Of a DNA stretch of 64,000 bases, positions 43,701 to 57,200 are shown piece after piece (position 1 is the stretch's first letter; every line of letters begins with the position of its first letter). Both the position numbers and the translations under genes were made by a program. This DNA is from Datnioides undecimradiatus (taxonomy: Eukaryota > Chordata > Actinopteri > Lobotiformes > Datnioididae): contig WARS01000011.1 in NCBI GenBank assembly GCA_008933995.1, positions 8,647,516-8,711,515 of the forward strand, read 5' to 3'. The notes beneath the pieces are model-generated. The model was given only the letters and a program-made list of their open reading frames with translations. It was not told the DNA's origin and made no database searches.

Positions 43701-46700
43701 TCCTCCTGTCAAGTTGCCTGGAGGTTTCCCTGTCACAGGCTGGCAGGGTGGAGCTGCTGTGGGTCCTGCCTGCCTTTGCGAGATGTTCATTTGGAGTGGG
43801 GAGCTGACAGGCCTGACAGCCCATCCCCACAGGGCCTTTGTCATGTGATTCAAGCCTCCCTGCAGGCTCTCTCAAGCACCCCTTTATTCCCCTATACAAA
43901 TGAAGGCATGGGACTGGCTTTCATTTTTTGGCCAATCTGCATGCAATTGCAGAAACAAAGAAGTCCCATACCCCCACCCCACTTGCAGACAGACTTTCTT
44001 AACAGGCTTGGGAGATTAACACTGGTTGCTTCTAGATTTTGGTTTCTGGTTGCCTCATGCTGGCGAGTGTTTCTACTCTTTCACAATTAAACAGCTACAT
44101 CCCTCTGTTTTTGCCATGTGTGGGGTGCACCTCCTCCTCACATATTTCAGTCTCTCACACAACCAGCATGGGGGAAGGGTGTGTATGTGTGTTTTCATAC
44201 ACAGTGTACATTTTTAAAGTGACAATATGTTCCACATGAAGTAAACATAGTTGGCATTATATTATACACTTTCATCTATAGTTTGCAATTAAATCAGTGT
44301 TGATACTGATGGTGTATATAAACCTGTTAGGTAAATACGACTTGTGTCACAAAATATCTTGCTGACTTGCTAATTTCTCTGTTTTAGGTACCAGTGATCC
44401 TTACGTGAAGTTCAAACTTGAAGGGAAACAGCTCTATAAAAGCAAAGTGGTTTATAAAAACTTGAATCCAAGGTGGAATGAATCCTTCTCCTATCCTCTT
44501 CGAGACAGAGAGCACATCGTGGATGTTCGGGTGGGCATTGTTTGTTTGAACAGAGGGCCAGTATCTAAAGATATAAGAATGGTCTTGTGCAGAGCAACAC
44601 AATTTCTGTTTATAATCTTAATAATGTAATAATTGTATTGTTGATCCAGGTATACGATAAAAATAGGACCGCTGATGAGTTCATGGGTTCCAGCACGATT
44701 TCCCTGAAAAATCTTGAACTCTACAAGTGAGAAATATATTTTTTTAATTTAATTTCAGGGAGTAGATTTTTATAAAGATATTAACAAGTGGTTATGCCCT
44801 CTTTGTCTCCTCACAGAACTTATGAAATGGAGTTGCGTCTTGATGATCCAAAGAGTAAAGAAGATGACATGGGAGTTATTACAGTTGACGTGTGCTTAAT
44901 GTTCAGAGATGCCACCATCAAAAGAAGCCCTGTAAGAGCATTTTTGATTTGAGAAGTATTTGATGTGCATTTCTCTGTCCCTAGTCTTCTCTGCATTGTT
45001 TGTTCTGATTCATGTAATTCTTTTTTATAGAGGTGGCCTCAAAGGAAGAACAAGGTATGGATATTTATATTATGATATTTTCATCATATTATTTTTTTTA
45101 ACATAAATTTCTAAATTGTGCCCAGAATGCCACCATAGGGTTCCTGAGTTGAACTTAATCGTCAGAGTTAACCTGATCTAAAACACTAGGGGGCAGTAGC
45201 TCACTGTACTATGGTGCAACAAAGAATGAGGTATATGCTCAGGACTCAGGCTTTTGTGTGTAACCTTGGTTTCAACACAGCCTATTTCTTTTGTGGTTTC
45301 ATAGAGAACCTTTTTTGCAATGCATATTATTTTCAGTGGTATCATTCCCTGTGAAAAAAGTATGGTGCAATATTACATTCTGATCAAATCCAAAATAATA
45401 ATATTGACTGAATATGTTGTCATGAAAGAGCCCTTAGATGAGTATTATAGAGCAGTATTTGGTTTTGTAGTAAACAAAGTTCCATCTCTTCTCAAGTGGC
45501 TTTCAATATATTGCAGCTGTAATTAGATTCAGAGTGAAATAGGAGGGTTGCTGTTTGGGACTCACACTGCAGCGAGTGGGTTTATATTCACACCTATGTA
45601 GTCACTACATCTGCCACTGTTCAGTCTCTTGATGGTCCAGTAGACAATCTCAATTTGAAATTAGATGACAAAGGAATGAAGCCATTTTCATACACATTGT
45701 AGGTTATCCACTACAGATGGTTAAAGATACTCAAAGGGAGACAGAAATGTGTGATGGGACTCTTCACAATGTTCTGCTGCCTAAATCACAGTGCTAATTT
45801 AACAATGTAACAATGCCATTTTTTTCCCATTTCATTTTTGACAAACGTACAATATCTTATTGCATTTAACACCTATCCTGGAAGTGCTGAATACCCAGCT
45901 CTTACAGCTCTACTCCCCCTCTTTCAGAACATCGTTTTCTCCCTCTGTGTTACCACCACAGAGACAGGGAATGGCAAGTGCCTAAGTAAAACTCTGCTGT
46001 GTGATAGTGTTTCAAACAGGAGGGGGGCGTATGGGAGAAGTGGGAGGGGGGCTCTGCTGTTCGAGGCATGCTGCCAGTGTGGGATGCCTAAGATCGGCAA
46101 CGCTGATAATTCCCAGGCATAGCGGGCAATAACCCAGATGTTAGGATGTAATATCACAGCTGTGGATGGACAGTGCTGAGGTACCAGCCAAATGGACCTG
46201 GGTCTGAGCTCATCGTGCTTGTCCCCATGCTGTCCCACCATATGGAAGCAATCGCACAGCCCTTTTAGGACCAGGAATAGATTCTCTTTAGGGGCCACTT
46301 ACAGTTAAGTGGAATTGTTTTATTGGCCGCTGAGATAGAAATGTGTCCAAGATAAACACTTGGGATGACTTGGCTGAGGCCTGTTTTATATCGCTCCTCC
46401 ACTCCCTCTGTTCCTCTTCTTTTGAAGGGGCTGATATTTATAGGGCTGTGCCTGTGGTATTCCATGTTAATTCAGGTCCCTGAGATGTGCTTTGATCCCC
46501 TCCGGATTGGGTGGCAATGTGGGTTGTGACCCTGTAGTGAAGAGGAGGGGCCGGAGTGGCAGGGGAGTTGTAGTGGGGCTGTTTGAAGCAGCGTCGCCGG
46601 GGCAGTCGAAGGAGCTGGGCAATCAAAGAGGCTAGAGCAGATTACGGTCCTGCTCTTTAATTACAGTCAGCCCTACACAACCTCTCTGCTGTTTGTTTTT

Positions 46701-48180
46701 ACAGCCCTGGCCTATCACCGCATGGCCTCACGGGAACTCTAACATGGAAACGTATCAAGGCCTCTCTCTCTCACTCCCTCTGTGACACACGGCAGGAGAA
46801 GTGGATTATTTGCTTGGCTTGTCCTTGATTTCCAAAGAGTTGTTGAATGCACAACATCTTTGTTAGTTTCATAGGTTCACTCTAGTAGAAAATATTCTCT
46901 GTTTTGCTTGTTAAATTAAAATTGGTTGAATTTGCCAATATGCAGTAAACTCTCGATGCTGGCCATACATACTGCATGTATGCATAATTTGCTGATGAGA
47001 GAGCTGTGTGGTTTGCATCATTACTCACTGCTGCCTGCTGTCTCTGGTGCAGTATGCCAAGTGTCCTGCCTCCCCACACTCAGTCTGGGAGCCAGTGATG
47101 AGTGGGACTGTCACAGCCAGGGACATCTGGCTGCTCACTGACATCCCTCTCTTCCTCTCTCTCCAGGAGCCTCCATGGTGTGGCTTGCCTGTCAGTAGAG
47201 ATGTGCTAATGTGCTCCAACAGAGATGTGCTGTATAGTGTAAACCTTTGTCCTACTTTCATGCACTCTGTGAACATGATGAGGTGCCAGGCTGAGGCAGG
47301 AGCAGGAAAACGGAGAGAGCCTCCACACACATGGTGCTTTAAAAAAAACTGTTTTGCGTATCTTTGGCCTGCAGCAGAACCAGGCCGCACCAACCCAGCG
47401 GCCAGTTGAAATGCCCAGGAATCAGCTGAGGAACCAGATGTGGACCGGGGTGCTTTGCATCACCTTGGTGGAGGGACAGGACCTGCCGCAGTATGGCCAG
47501 GGTGACATTTACGTCCGCTTTCGCCTCGGTGATCAGAAGTACAAGAGCAAGGTTGGACTTATTTTTTAAAAGTCTTTCTCCCGCTTCTCCAACGCTCCCT
47601 TTTCTCATGCTCCTCTGTCTTTTTAATGTCTGCTCTTTATACTTTAAGTCTTTCTTCCCAGCCTCTATCTTTTACTTCTCCACTTCTCTCTCTCAGCAGG
47701 TGCCTGTCAGTGACTCACCTCCACCTTGGCTCACTGGGCCATGGCAGAGGCAGCTCATTAGACTGGGCAAGGCTGCCACTCACTTCTCCCTGTGCTTCGG
47801 GTGCTGGGCTTCATTGCCTTCATTTGCATACCCAGCATGCCCTGTTCGTCTACCTGTACTTGTTGGCCTCCCCCCTGATGATTCTATGGTGCACTTGTCT
47901 TGTGTTGTCGTGTTACTTCTTTGTAAACCACTCTGCCTTCCTCTCTGCTTGTTTGTTTGTTGGACAAAGCTGATTCTAATTGGAAGCTGTCAGTGTTTAC
48001 AATCCCAGAGTGGCTACTGAGGTGTACACATACAAGCACACACAAATAGAGACACATACACACAACACACCTCTCTTTCTCCTCTCTTGCCTTGTTCTGG
48101 TTCAACTGAATGAAGACTTAATCCACCTGTCATGCAGGAGCTGCTCAGTCTGATAATGCATTAAACCTGACATAGCATCA

Positions 48181-48216
<36 letters not shown>

Positions 48217-51200
48217 TTTCCCCATGTTACTGTATGTGAATCTGTGTCTTTACTGCCCTCAGAACCTTTGCATTCAGGCCAATCCCCAGTGGAGAGAGCA
48301 GTTTGACTTCAATCAGTTTGAAGATAACCAGGAACCTCTGCAGGTAGAGGTGTACTCAAAGAGGGGGAGGAAGGGGGAGGAATCATGGGGGATGTGAGTA
48401 TTTCCTGGTGGGTAGTGTTAATTTTGCTCACATTGGCTCCTCCACAGAACCAGTTGGCCTTACGTGTTTCAGTGGAACTATTTTTCCTTTTGTGTCTCAG
48501 GTTTGAGATTGACCTATTGAGACTTCCACTTAATGAGAGGCAGCTCTACAATCATGTGCTGGACCCAGGAAAGGGCAGGCTGGTGTTTCTGGTCACCCTG
48601 AGACCCTGCTGGGGAGTCTCCATCTCTGACATTGAAACAGCTACCCTGGAGAAGTCTGATGAGAGGGACGCAGTAGTGGAGAAATTTGTAAGTTCTTTTT
48701 GGAGTTTCATTATTATTTTGGTTTCATTCATTTTATTTATTTTATCTTTGTGTGCAATATTAGAATTTAGCTAGTGATAGTGATAATCCTGACATCAGCC
48801 GCTTCACTAAGAAATACACTTTTACAAACACATTAATGTACTGCAATTGCATGTGGTCTCTTTATTAGTAGTTTTCAAAAGGGGTATTTTAAATAGTGTG
48901 TTTAAATCATTTTCATTTGTTTCAGAGCTTAAAGAACTCACACAAGTGTATGAGGGATGTCGGCCTCCTTCAGGTCAAGGTTATAAGAGCGAACGATCTT
49001 TCAGCAACAGACCTTAATGGTAAGCTGTAACAACAATTCTCTTTTTGTTATTCTCATGATCATGACCTTCTCCTTACATTAATTAAATATTAGCACTTCT
49101 TTGTCATTTGCAGGAAAAAGCAACCCATTTTGTGTTGTAGAGCTTGGTAACAGCAAACTTCAAACTCACACAATGTACAAGACCCTCAATCCAGAGTGGA
49201 GCAAAGCCTTTACACTGTAAGTAAGACATCTGGGGAAACAACTGAACATCTTCCTCTGGGGTGTATATTTGAATAATATGTTTCTTAACTCTTTTGTTGC
49301 AGTCCAATTAAAGACATTCATGACGTTATAGAACTGACTGTCCTTGATGAAAACGGAGACAAAGCACCAAACTTTTTGGGGAAAGTGGCCATTCCGCTGC
49401 TGACTGTAAGTCTGTTTATGATCAGTCACTACATTACTACTGTGGCAGCATTTGGTTTGCAAAGGTCTTACATATATTCATGTATATGTGATATTCAAAA
49501 TACAAATAGTACTCAAATATACAAAATACATTCTTTTCTTCCAAAGGTTCAGAATGGGCAGCAGATATGTCTGTTCTTGAAGAAAGAAAACTTGGGAGGT
49601 GTATCAAAAGGAACTGTCACACTGGTGCTGGAGGTCATCTATAACAAAGTAAGTATCAAACTAAGTATTTTCAAACTTGTTGAAAGGGTAAAAACATTCC
49701 AGCAGTCAAAGTATATATAGTTTTTTTGTTCCAGGTCCGAGCTGGTATCAGAACCTTCCAACCAAAGGAGTCGAAACTAACAGAGGAAAACCTGAAGTTC
49801 TCCAAGAAGGTTGTCTCTATTGACATTTTTAGCAGAATTTAGTAGATGAAACTCAAAAACCTTTCCCTCACACCCCAATAATAAAGTAGCCACAACACAG
49901 CCACATGGCAATAGTATGGATCGGACATAGTCAGAGTAATTTGTTTTATTGGTTTTAAAACATCTAACTTAACAAGCAGCAAATAAGGGGTTGTAAAGCT
50001 GATTCAGCCTCATTGCAAAGTCATAACCATTATGTCCAGTATCAAATGATACTAACCAGAGTTTTTCCCAATTATTTCCCATTAGGTTCTTGCTCGGAAT
50101 ATATATCGAGTTCGAAAAATCAGCACAGCAGTTCTGTACACGTTACAGTACATTAAAAGCTGTTTTCAATGGGAAAGCACGCAACGGAGTCTAATAGCCT
50201 TTCTGGTAAGTCATTGCCTCACGTTAATGAACTCTCTTTAAGCCTTGGGGCGAACAAGTTTTGTCCCATTTCACTGCAACCCAGTTTTAACTCTTTCATT
50301 TTATGTGAATTAGATGTTGAGGAGAATCTTTGGTTTAGCCATTTTCTCTTTCCACTCGTCTTTTTCCCATGAAAAACAATGGTTGCCTTCTGTTTTTATC
50401 CCATGCGTATGTGATGGATGTGCTTTATCCTTTAAATCAAACCCCACTTGGCTTTCCTTCAGTTCTGATGACATTAGAGTGTATTTGAAGGGGTGGGGTT
50501 TGGGCGTTTGTACATCTGACTTCTTAGCAAAGCCTCCTAACCCGGGGGACGGTGTAAGGAGGATCACAGTCTCAGCTTCCTTGGGTGGAGGAGTGACAGT
50601 CTGCCTCCGAGATTTGAACCTTGTTTAAATGTCTCTGTTTAGCTGTTTTTAATGAGGGTATGTGATCTAAGGTCCTAAGCTTAAATAATCTTAAATCACC
50701 CTGTGAATCCCCCTCTGTACAGCACATGTAATGTCATGATTAAGAGTGTACACTTGCCATGAAAGCCCTGCCAGCGCCGTGTCAGGGTGAGGAAGCGGTC
50801 ACAGACAGGGTGTGTGAAGAACTCTCCTTTTACCGCCTTTCTTCTGTCTACTCTGTCTCAGAATGACATGCAATTCATACCTGGTGTATTCTATAAGCCC
50901 TTCTCACTGATCCTGAGGTGCAAATCCCCCCAGGCAATGGCCAGGCTCAATGTATCACAGCCTTTAGAACAGCAAGGCACACAGACAGGCAGGCAGACAC
51001 ACAGACAGGAAGACGGAGAACAATGCAGGCGATTGTATAAGGATAGAGTGGGAGGAAGGCTACTATCTGGGAAAGAAAGTTGGAGCACAGAAAGAGGAAG
51101 AAGACAGTTTGGTAAGAGTGTGGTCTACGGAGGCAGATAGCGAGAGACTTGGAGGCAGGGATATGGGCAGGAGAGCAGGAGGATAGGCAGGCTGACAGGT

Positions 51201-54200
51201 GACAGGTCAGCGGGATGGGGCCATCTTCTTCCACCTATAATTAGATCCTCCGCAGGCGATGGGAGTGTGTGGTGGCACACTCTAATCTTTCATTTCCACT
51301 TCTACTCCACCTGCTGTTTAGGAGTCAGGCACACAAATAGAGATCTTAGAATGAAGGAAAAAGACTCACATACTTGCTGTCTTCATCATGGTCATCATTG
51401 TTACTGTAGTGTCGTGCTTCCCAGTCTTATTTTTGTCAGTTGCGTGTCTGCTCCCTGTCAGTGAAGATGGTAATTCATGTGACATGGACTGGAGCCTCTT
51501 TGTCCTTCGATTTGAAACCACCGCTCTTGTTTTCAGACACTAACACCAGCTCACTGGTCGATATTTTTAAAAGCATACACTAACAGAGTAGTCAGAGTAC
51601 GCCTTTGTCTGCAGTGAGGTGTGCTTGAAATGGTCCAAGTGTCGAAGGTGCTCTGTGAGAATTGCCCGAACAGACTGAATCTGCCACTGCGTATTCATCA
51701 CCCACTCATCAGCAGATAGAGTTCAACAAGTGAAAAGTTCTTTTTTTTCAATGATTCATTATATTTTCAACAACAGTGAAACATGCAAATCACATGTAGA
51801 TACAGCATGTAATTGATAGTAACAGGAAAAACTCTGAACTCACACTAGTGTCTGACAGTCAGTGAGGGTGACAACGAGGTCTTCACTGACTGTCATTACA
51901 AGCCTAGTGCCATGCCACCATCCACACTAGTGCCCCTGCCCACTCCAAGGCTAGCCACTGTACTGCCACTCCTCCTCCTCCAAGTCATCATTTGCAATTA
52001 AGTTAGTGTTTGGAGCTGTCTGAAGCAGCATGCCACCATGTGCCTTAATGAAAGCAGCTCCCACTCCTATCTTTATATCTTTAGGCAGTGGTAATAAGGT
52101 AACTGATTCAGACATTGACAGATGGCCTCTGCTTGCCTCTCAGATGTGCATAATTATACCACTAGTGTCTGCTCTTTTCCACAGTGGCAGGCAGCGCAGG
52201 GCTTCTCAGGGTATGCCGGTAGGAAACGCTGCAGTGGTGGGTCTAGCTTTAATATACATTACAATACATTATTTATCAAGCAGGCAGACCAGTCCTACCC
52301 TTTTACACCATATACATCCTGTAATGCATTACCGCTGTTGTGGTTTCTACAGGGACTGCGGGACGCTCGCGTAGTGCTTTACCAGGAATACTTAGCCATT
52401 ATATCACTCAGTCCCACAGGCCAATTTTCTGACCTCCACACAGCATGCAGTCTACATTTGTATCCTGTTTATGTAGATTCATGTATGCATTATGAAGTGG
52501 TTGTTGGTGTGTGGTGTGTAAGGTATTCAAATTTTGCATGAGGGATCACTGCTCTGGTTCATGTTAACCAAGTGAATGGGAATGGGAAAAAGTGTTTTTC
52601 TTCTTTTTTGGAGAAGTCTTCTTTGCTCACATGAAGATAACTTTTCTCTCACAAAGGTTAATCAGAAAGCTGAACATCCAGGAACATATAAATTCAGCAT
52701 TCACAGATTGATGGTTTGTTCGGTCTTATGCTACTGTTGCTGAGCGTTGTGTGAGAGGAAACTCTGTCAGGGATGGAAACACTTGCAGCATTGTCACTGT
52801 TCGCAAGTGCAGGAGGTTACTTGTTTTGATTTTGCAATCTCATCAGCAGAGTCCATCCTATTTGAAGTTGCCTTCAATTTTCCACCAGTGTGTAGCAGTT
52901 TTAAAATAGAGTCCCTCTAATTAGGTAATGTAACAAAAAAAGAAAAAGAAAAAATCTTTCTCACGCATTTAAACAAAGTTCTGGCAAATCCTCATAAACA
53001 TTTTCATCAGTGAATGGAAATACAAACAAGAAATTTTGATTTTTTTCCCCCTCCTCTTGTTTATGCTACAGTAATGAGCCTAGGATCTGCGCTTTTCAAG
53101 AGTTTGACAACAGCATGTTCCTTTCTCTGAGAGGGAGAAAATGTGACAGCTAAAATCTTCATAAAATAACGGCCTTTAGATGTGCTTTTCACTAAGACTG
53201 AGCGAGATGAATGTGCTATACATCAGCAGTGACTGCAGAGGGGTCACCCAGAGTTCTTTCCTGCACACATGAATAGGACCTGTAGATGGAGCTACAGCAC
53301 TGCTGGAAACGTAAATGGAGGCACTGAGGAGATCAGTTACTTTTCCCAACAGGAGCCATTTGTGGGAACAACTTGGAGTGAAATCCTCCATTCTGTGCAT
53401 TAGACCAGGAGACACAAGTTTCTTCCACAAAAAAAGGAGGAAAAGATAAAAAAAAGGCTAAATGAGCATGTATTAACCAGCCAAATTAATCTGCTTCAGA
53501 AGTTTAAAGTTGAGAACAATTTTGATTTAGATGAAATGGATGAAAGTTAAAAAAAAAAAGAAAAAGGATCATTTACACTTGAAAGCTGATTTTGAGCTTT
53601 GCTGTCATTAGACCGCTTTAAGTATTTAAGTAGAATTAATATTTTAACATATGAGGTACCTCATCTGTCAGGAGTTAGACTAGAAAGAAACCTGTATACC
53701 TTATGTGAGTATTTGAACCGTTTTCTTTTTGACACTGCCAGGTAGCAACCGCTTTAGACATCATTTGACAGCCTGTGAAATGCTGATTGCCTCACATCAC
53801 ACACTGTAAAGATGGCATTTGATGAATGTTTGATGCGGTGCAGCTGTAAACACACTTGGCAGCTGCAACGGGCACTTTTTTGGGGCTGATAGAATCATCG
53901 TCTCCCCAGCTGAGGGCAGGACAGGGTCAGATCTGGCTCCAGAGGTCCCGGGAGACCACCTGTGTAGAGCCACAGCAGTCGGGGCCATTAACCAGAACAC
54001 CAGTCCGGCTGAGATCAAAGCCATAATCAGAGTTGTCATAATTGTTCTTGTTAACACTGTCCCTGAAAATGAGATGCTTTGTGAGTCTTGGATCTGCCTG
54101 TTTGTGGTTTACTGCATTGCAGTGTGGCTGAGCTTTTGTGAACACAGTGAGGGGACCGTGCGCGCCTGTGAATTGTCTCCTTGTTTCTGCTTTGCATCTG

Positions 54201-57200
54201 TTTTGTCTCTGTTGGAAAAAGGCCTTCAAGGAGTGGGTTTCTTCAGTCTCATGGGGGTTACACTCTCCATCTCGGAGGCTGTGGGAGTTCTCACAGACTG
54301 CTCAGTGGGAATGTGTCTAGTAGGGGGAAAAATGATGGCAGTGATGGTGATGTGTGTATTCATGGTTTTGAGTCTGAGATCTATTAATTATTAAATGATG
54401 GGCTATGACTACTTGCAAACTGCTCAGCAGTGCCTCCTGATTTAACACAGTATTATTATTTAGCTGCCCTGAATGGCTATGTGTCACTTGACAGCTCTTG
54501 AGGATGGCTGAATGCAATGTGTAACCTTGAAACTTGTCCCCTTATTAGTGGGATTAATAGGCTTGCTCTGCTCACATTCACGTCATTCGAGCTGTGAAAT
54601 TGTTCCATTTTTTTACATGTTTTTTCACATGGATTTCTGTTTTGAGAGCACAGTTAATTCAAGATAAACTATTATTACTCATTATTGTTATTTGGCATTT
54701 TTAAACTGCATGAAGTAACTTTTAAGTACAAACACGTGAAGTGTCCTCAGATTTATAATAGCTTACTGAATAAACATGTTGACTCCTAAGAAGGCAAGGT
54801 TTTATCTGTGCATCTGTTGTTCTTGTACTTGTACTGATGTTTTTTATTGTGCATGTTTTCAGCCTAGATGAAGTATGCTCTGTGTTTAACCCCATTGTGT
54901 GTGCCATATCATAATGACTGCCTTTAACATACTTGCCACCTTCCTAGTCACAGAGGACACCTCTCCCCAGGCAGCTGAGGCGGCGACCTGTCCGCCCTTG
55001 TGCGTGGTTGTTCCGGGGCCGGTCTTGGCCCCAGTGCGTTAACGTGCATGTGAGCTGAGCTGACAGGGAGAGAGAGTCCATGCCACTCCCTCCCTACCTC
55101 CTCAGGGGAAAAGGCTCGCATGGCAGATCTGTCACCCAGGAGGTCGCTCAGTGTTAACGCTCCCGACACGGATTAAACACTAGTGGCCAGTGCCGGAGTG
55201 TGGGGTCAGTGTAGCCACCACTGACAGGCACCACGGGGCCCCCGCTGACTGCCCCGCTCCAGCCTCATTCTGGTGCTACTCTGGCCCTGGCATGTGTCAG
55301 ACAGTTGGGGAGACAACGGCCAGAGCTGGCCCTGTGAGCAAATGCTAATGCCTTGTCTCGCACGGCTGCTCTTCCTCAGAGCTTTGATAAAGAGCTGCTA
55401 TCAGTATTGCACTGTGCTGTGCCGGCGTCCTTACAAGCTATGGCATTTACTTATCATTTTGCTACGGCTAACCTTTTGTATACAAATTATAAAATTTGTG
55501 AACACTGAATTAACCAAAATTAGACTATATAGAAAAACTTAGTGTCTGAATTTATTCATGAAAAGTATTTTTTATGCTTACAATTAGCCATAGGCTTATT
55601 GTTAAAATATATTCTTTTTAGTAAGATATTTAAAGCAAAGTAATAGTAAATTGTAGTAAGTACTTGTAAATAAAGTAGAAAACTGCCCACTTAACTTAAC
55701 TATCTTAAGTACATTAAATGTCAATATTACTTGGTATTTGATTTTGAAATTGAATTGTAGATTATAACATACTCTACAACTGTTACAACTGATTTTGCCC
55801 CGCTGAAGAGGGACATGAGACTCCCCATTTTATTGCTCTCACTCAAATATAGCCTCTCTCTCTCTCACTCTCTGTGTGTGTCTCTCTCTCTCTTTCTTTT
55901 TCTCCCCCTGTCTCTCTCTCTCCCTCTCTCCCCAGTCGATAAGACTTGAGCTGAGCATATGTGAAATATTTATTCAGCGTTAGCTCAGAGCACCATAGCT
56001 GCCCACACACTCTACCTGCCCCGAAGAGAAATCTTATCTGTGCTTCCTCTGCCTCCGACACCCCCTGAAAGCCTGTCCCCACACTGGCCCAAGCTCAACA
56101 CAAATTACATGTCTCATTGCTCTGCGTTTACAGCTACTTTAAAGCCTGCCGCTCCTGTCCCCAGCATAAGCCCTCAGCCCGGCTGGAAAAAAAAGACCTG
56201 CGTGAGCTGAGCTGCTACTTGTGCCTTTGATTCATTATTAATCTCTTTTTTTGTATTTTAATTGAGGAAGTAATGCAGATTAATTTTTAGTGCCCTTGAT
56301 TTCACCCAGAAAAAGAACATCTCTGCCTGAGTAAAGACTATTCAAGGTTTTGTAGAGGATTCCTGTTTTGGTTTTTTTGTTGTTTTTTTTAACAATAATA
56401 ATTTTAAATTATTTTGTAATTTTTTTTTATAGATGCCATAGTTGCACACAGTCACATGCACAGATTAGATTACGTCTTTTTTCCGTCTTTCACATGCAAA
56501 AAAGCGCACACACACATACAGACAACCACACACATACATACACAAACCCTGCAGCTTGTAGTCAGCCTTGTTAAACTCTTTCAGTATATGTTCACGTAAT
56601 CTGGCATCCGTCCACAGCCCCCATGACTGACCCTCATAATGCTGGCTGGCTCTCTCCTCGCTTTGTTTAGCTTTCCAAGTGGAGTGCAACTGAGCAGAGT
56701 AGTGAAGATACAGCCAAGATTGAATCTTCCGTGTTTTTGGATGGTACATAGTCTAAAAAATAAGGGTATTTTTGTAAGCTATCATGTTGAAAAAAAGTGA
56801 AAAGAGGGTTTTGCTAGGCGTTTTTTTTAACACCAACACAATGGTATCTCCCCATGTACTGCGATATTACAATAATTTGGCTCATCAACAGTATTATGCA
56901 TGTTGTACTGATGTGAAGCCTGTATTTATAGCCCGTTGTCTGTTGTAGTGTATAAGGAGAGCATTTGGCAGCCTTGCTGTCTGGTGATGCGTCTGCCAGT
57001 CAGTAGTTTGGGTTGGTAGACTGGGCCACCCCCCCCTCCGTTAATCAATTTACAGGATGGTAGAAACTCTTATAGAGGGTGTCTTTGTCCCTTTGTTCCT
57101 GCTACGATCCCTTCTCCCTCTCCTGGGAGAGTGTGGGTGGTGGGAGCTGCCATGCTTGCTCAGCTTTAAGTTATTTTATTCACACTTTTAATCGCTGAGT

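Noticed and set aside
43665-44090. 141-codon frame in the mctp2 C2A intron.
   Set aside because: Competing frames exist on both strands and the sequence has no known motif. It lies between two exons whose phases match each other directly.
47008-47409. 133-codon frame just before the C2B exon.
   Set aside because: It is out of frame with the C2B exon and encodes no MCTP-like sequence; the 47375/47378 acceptor explains the junction.
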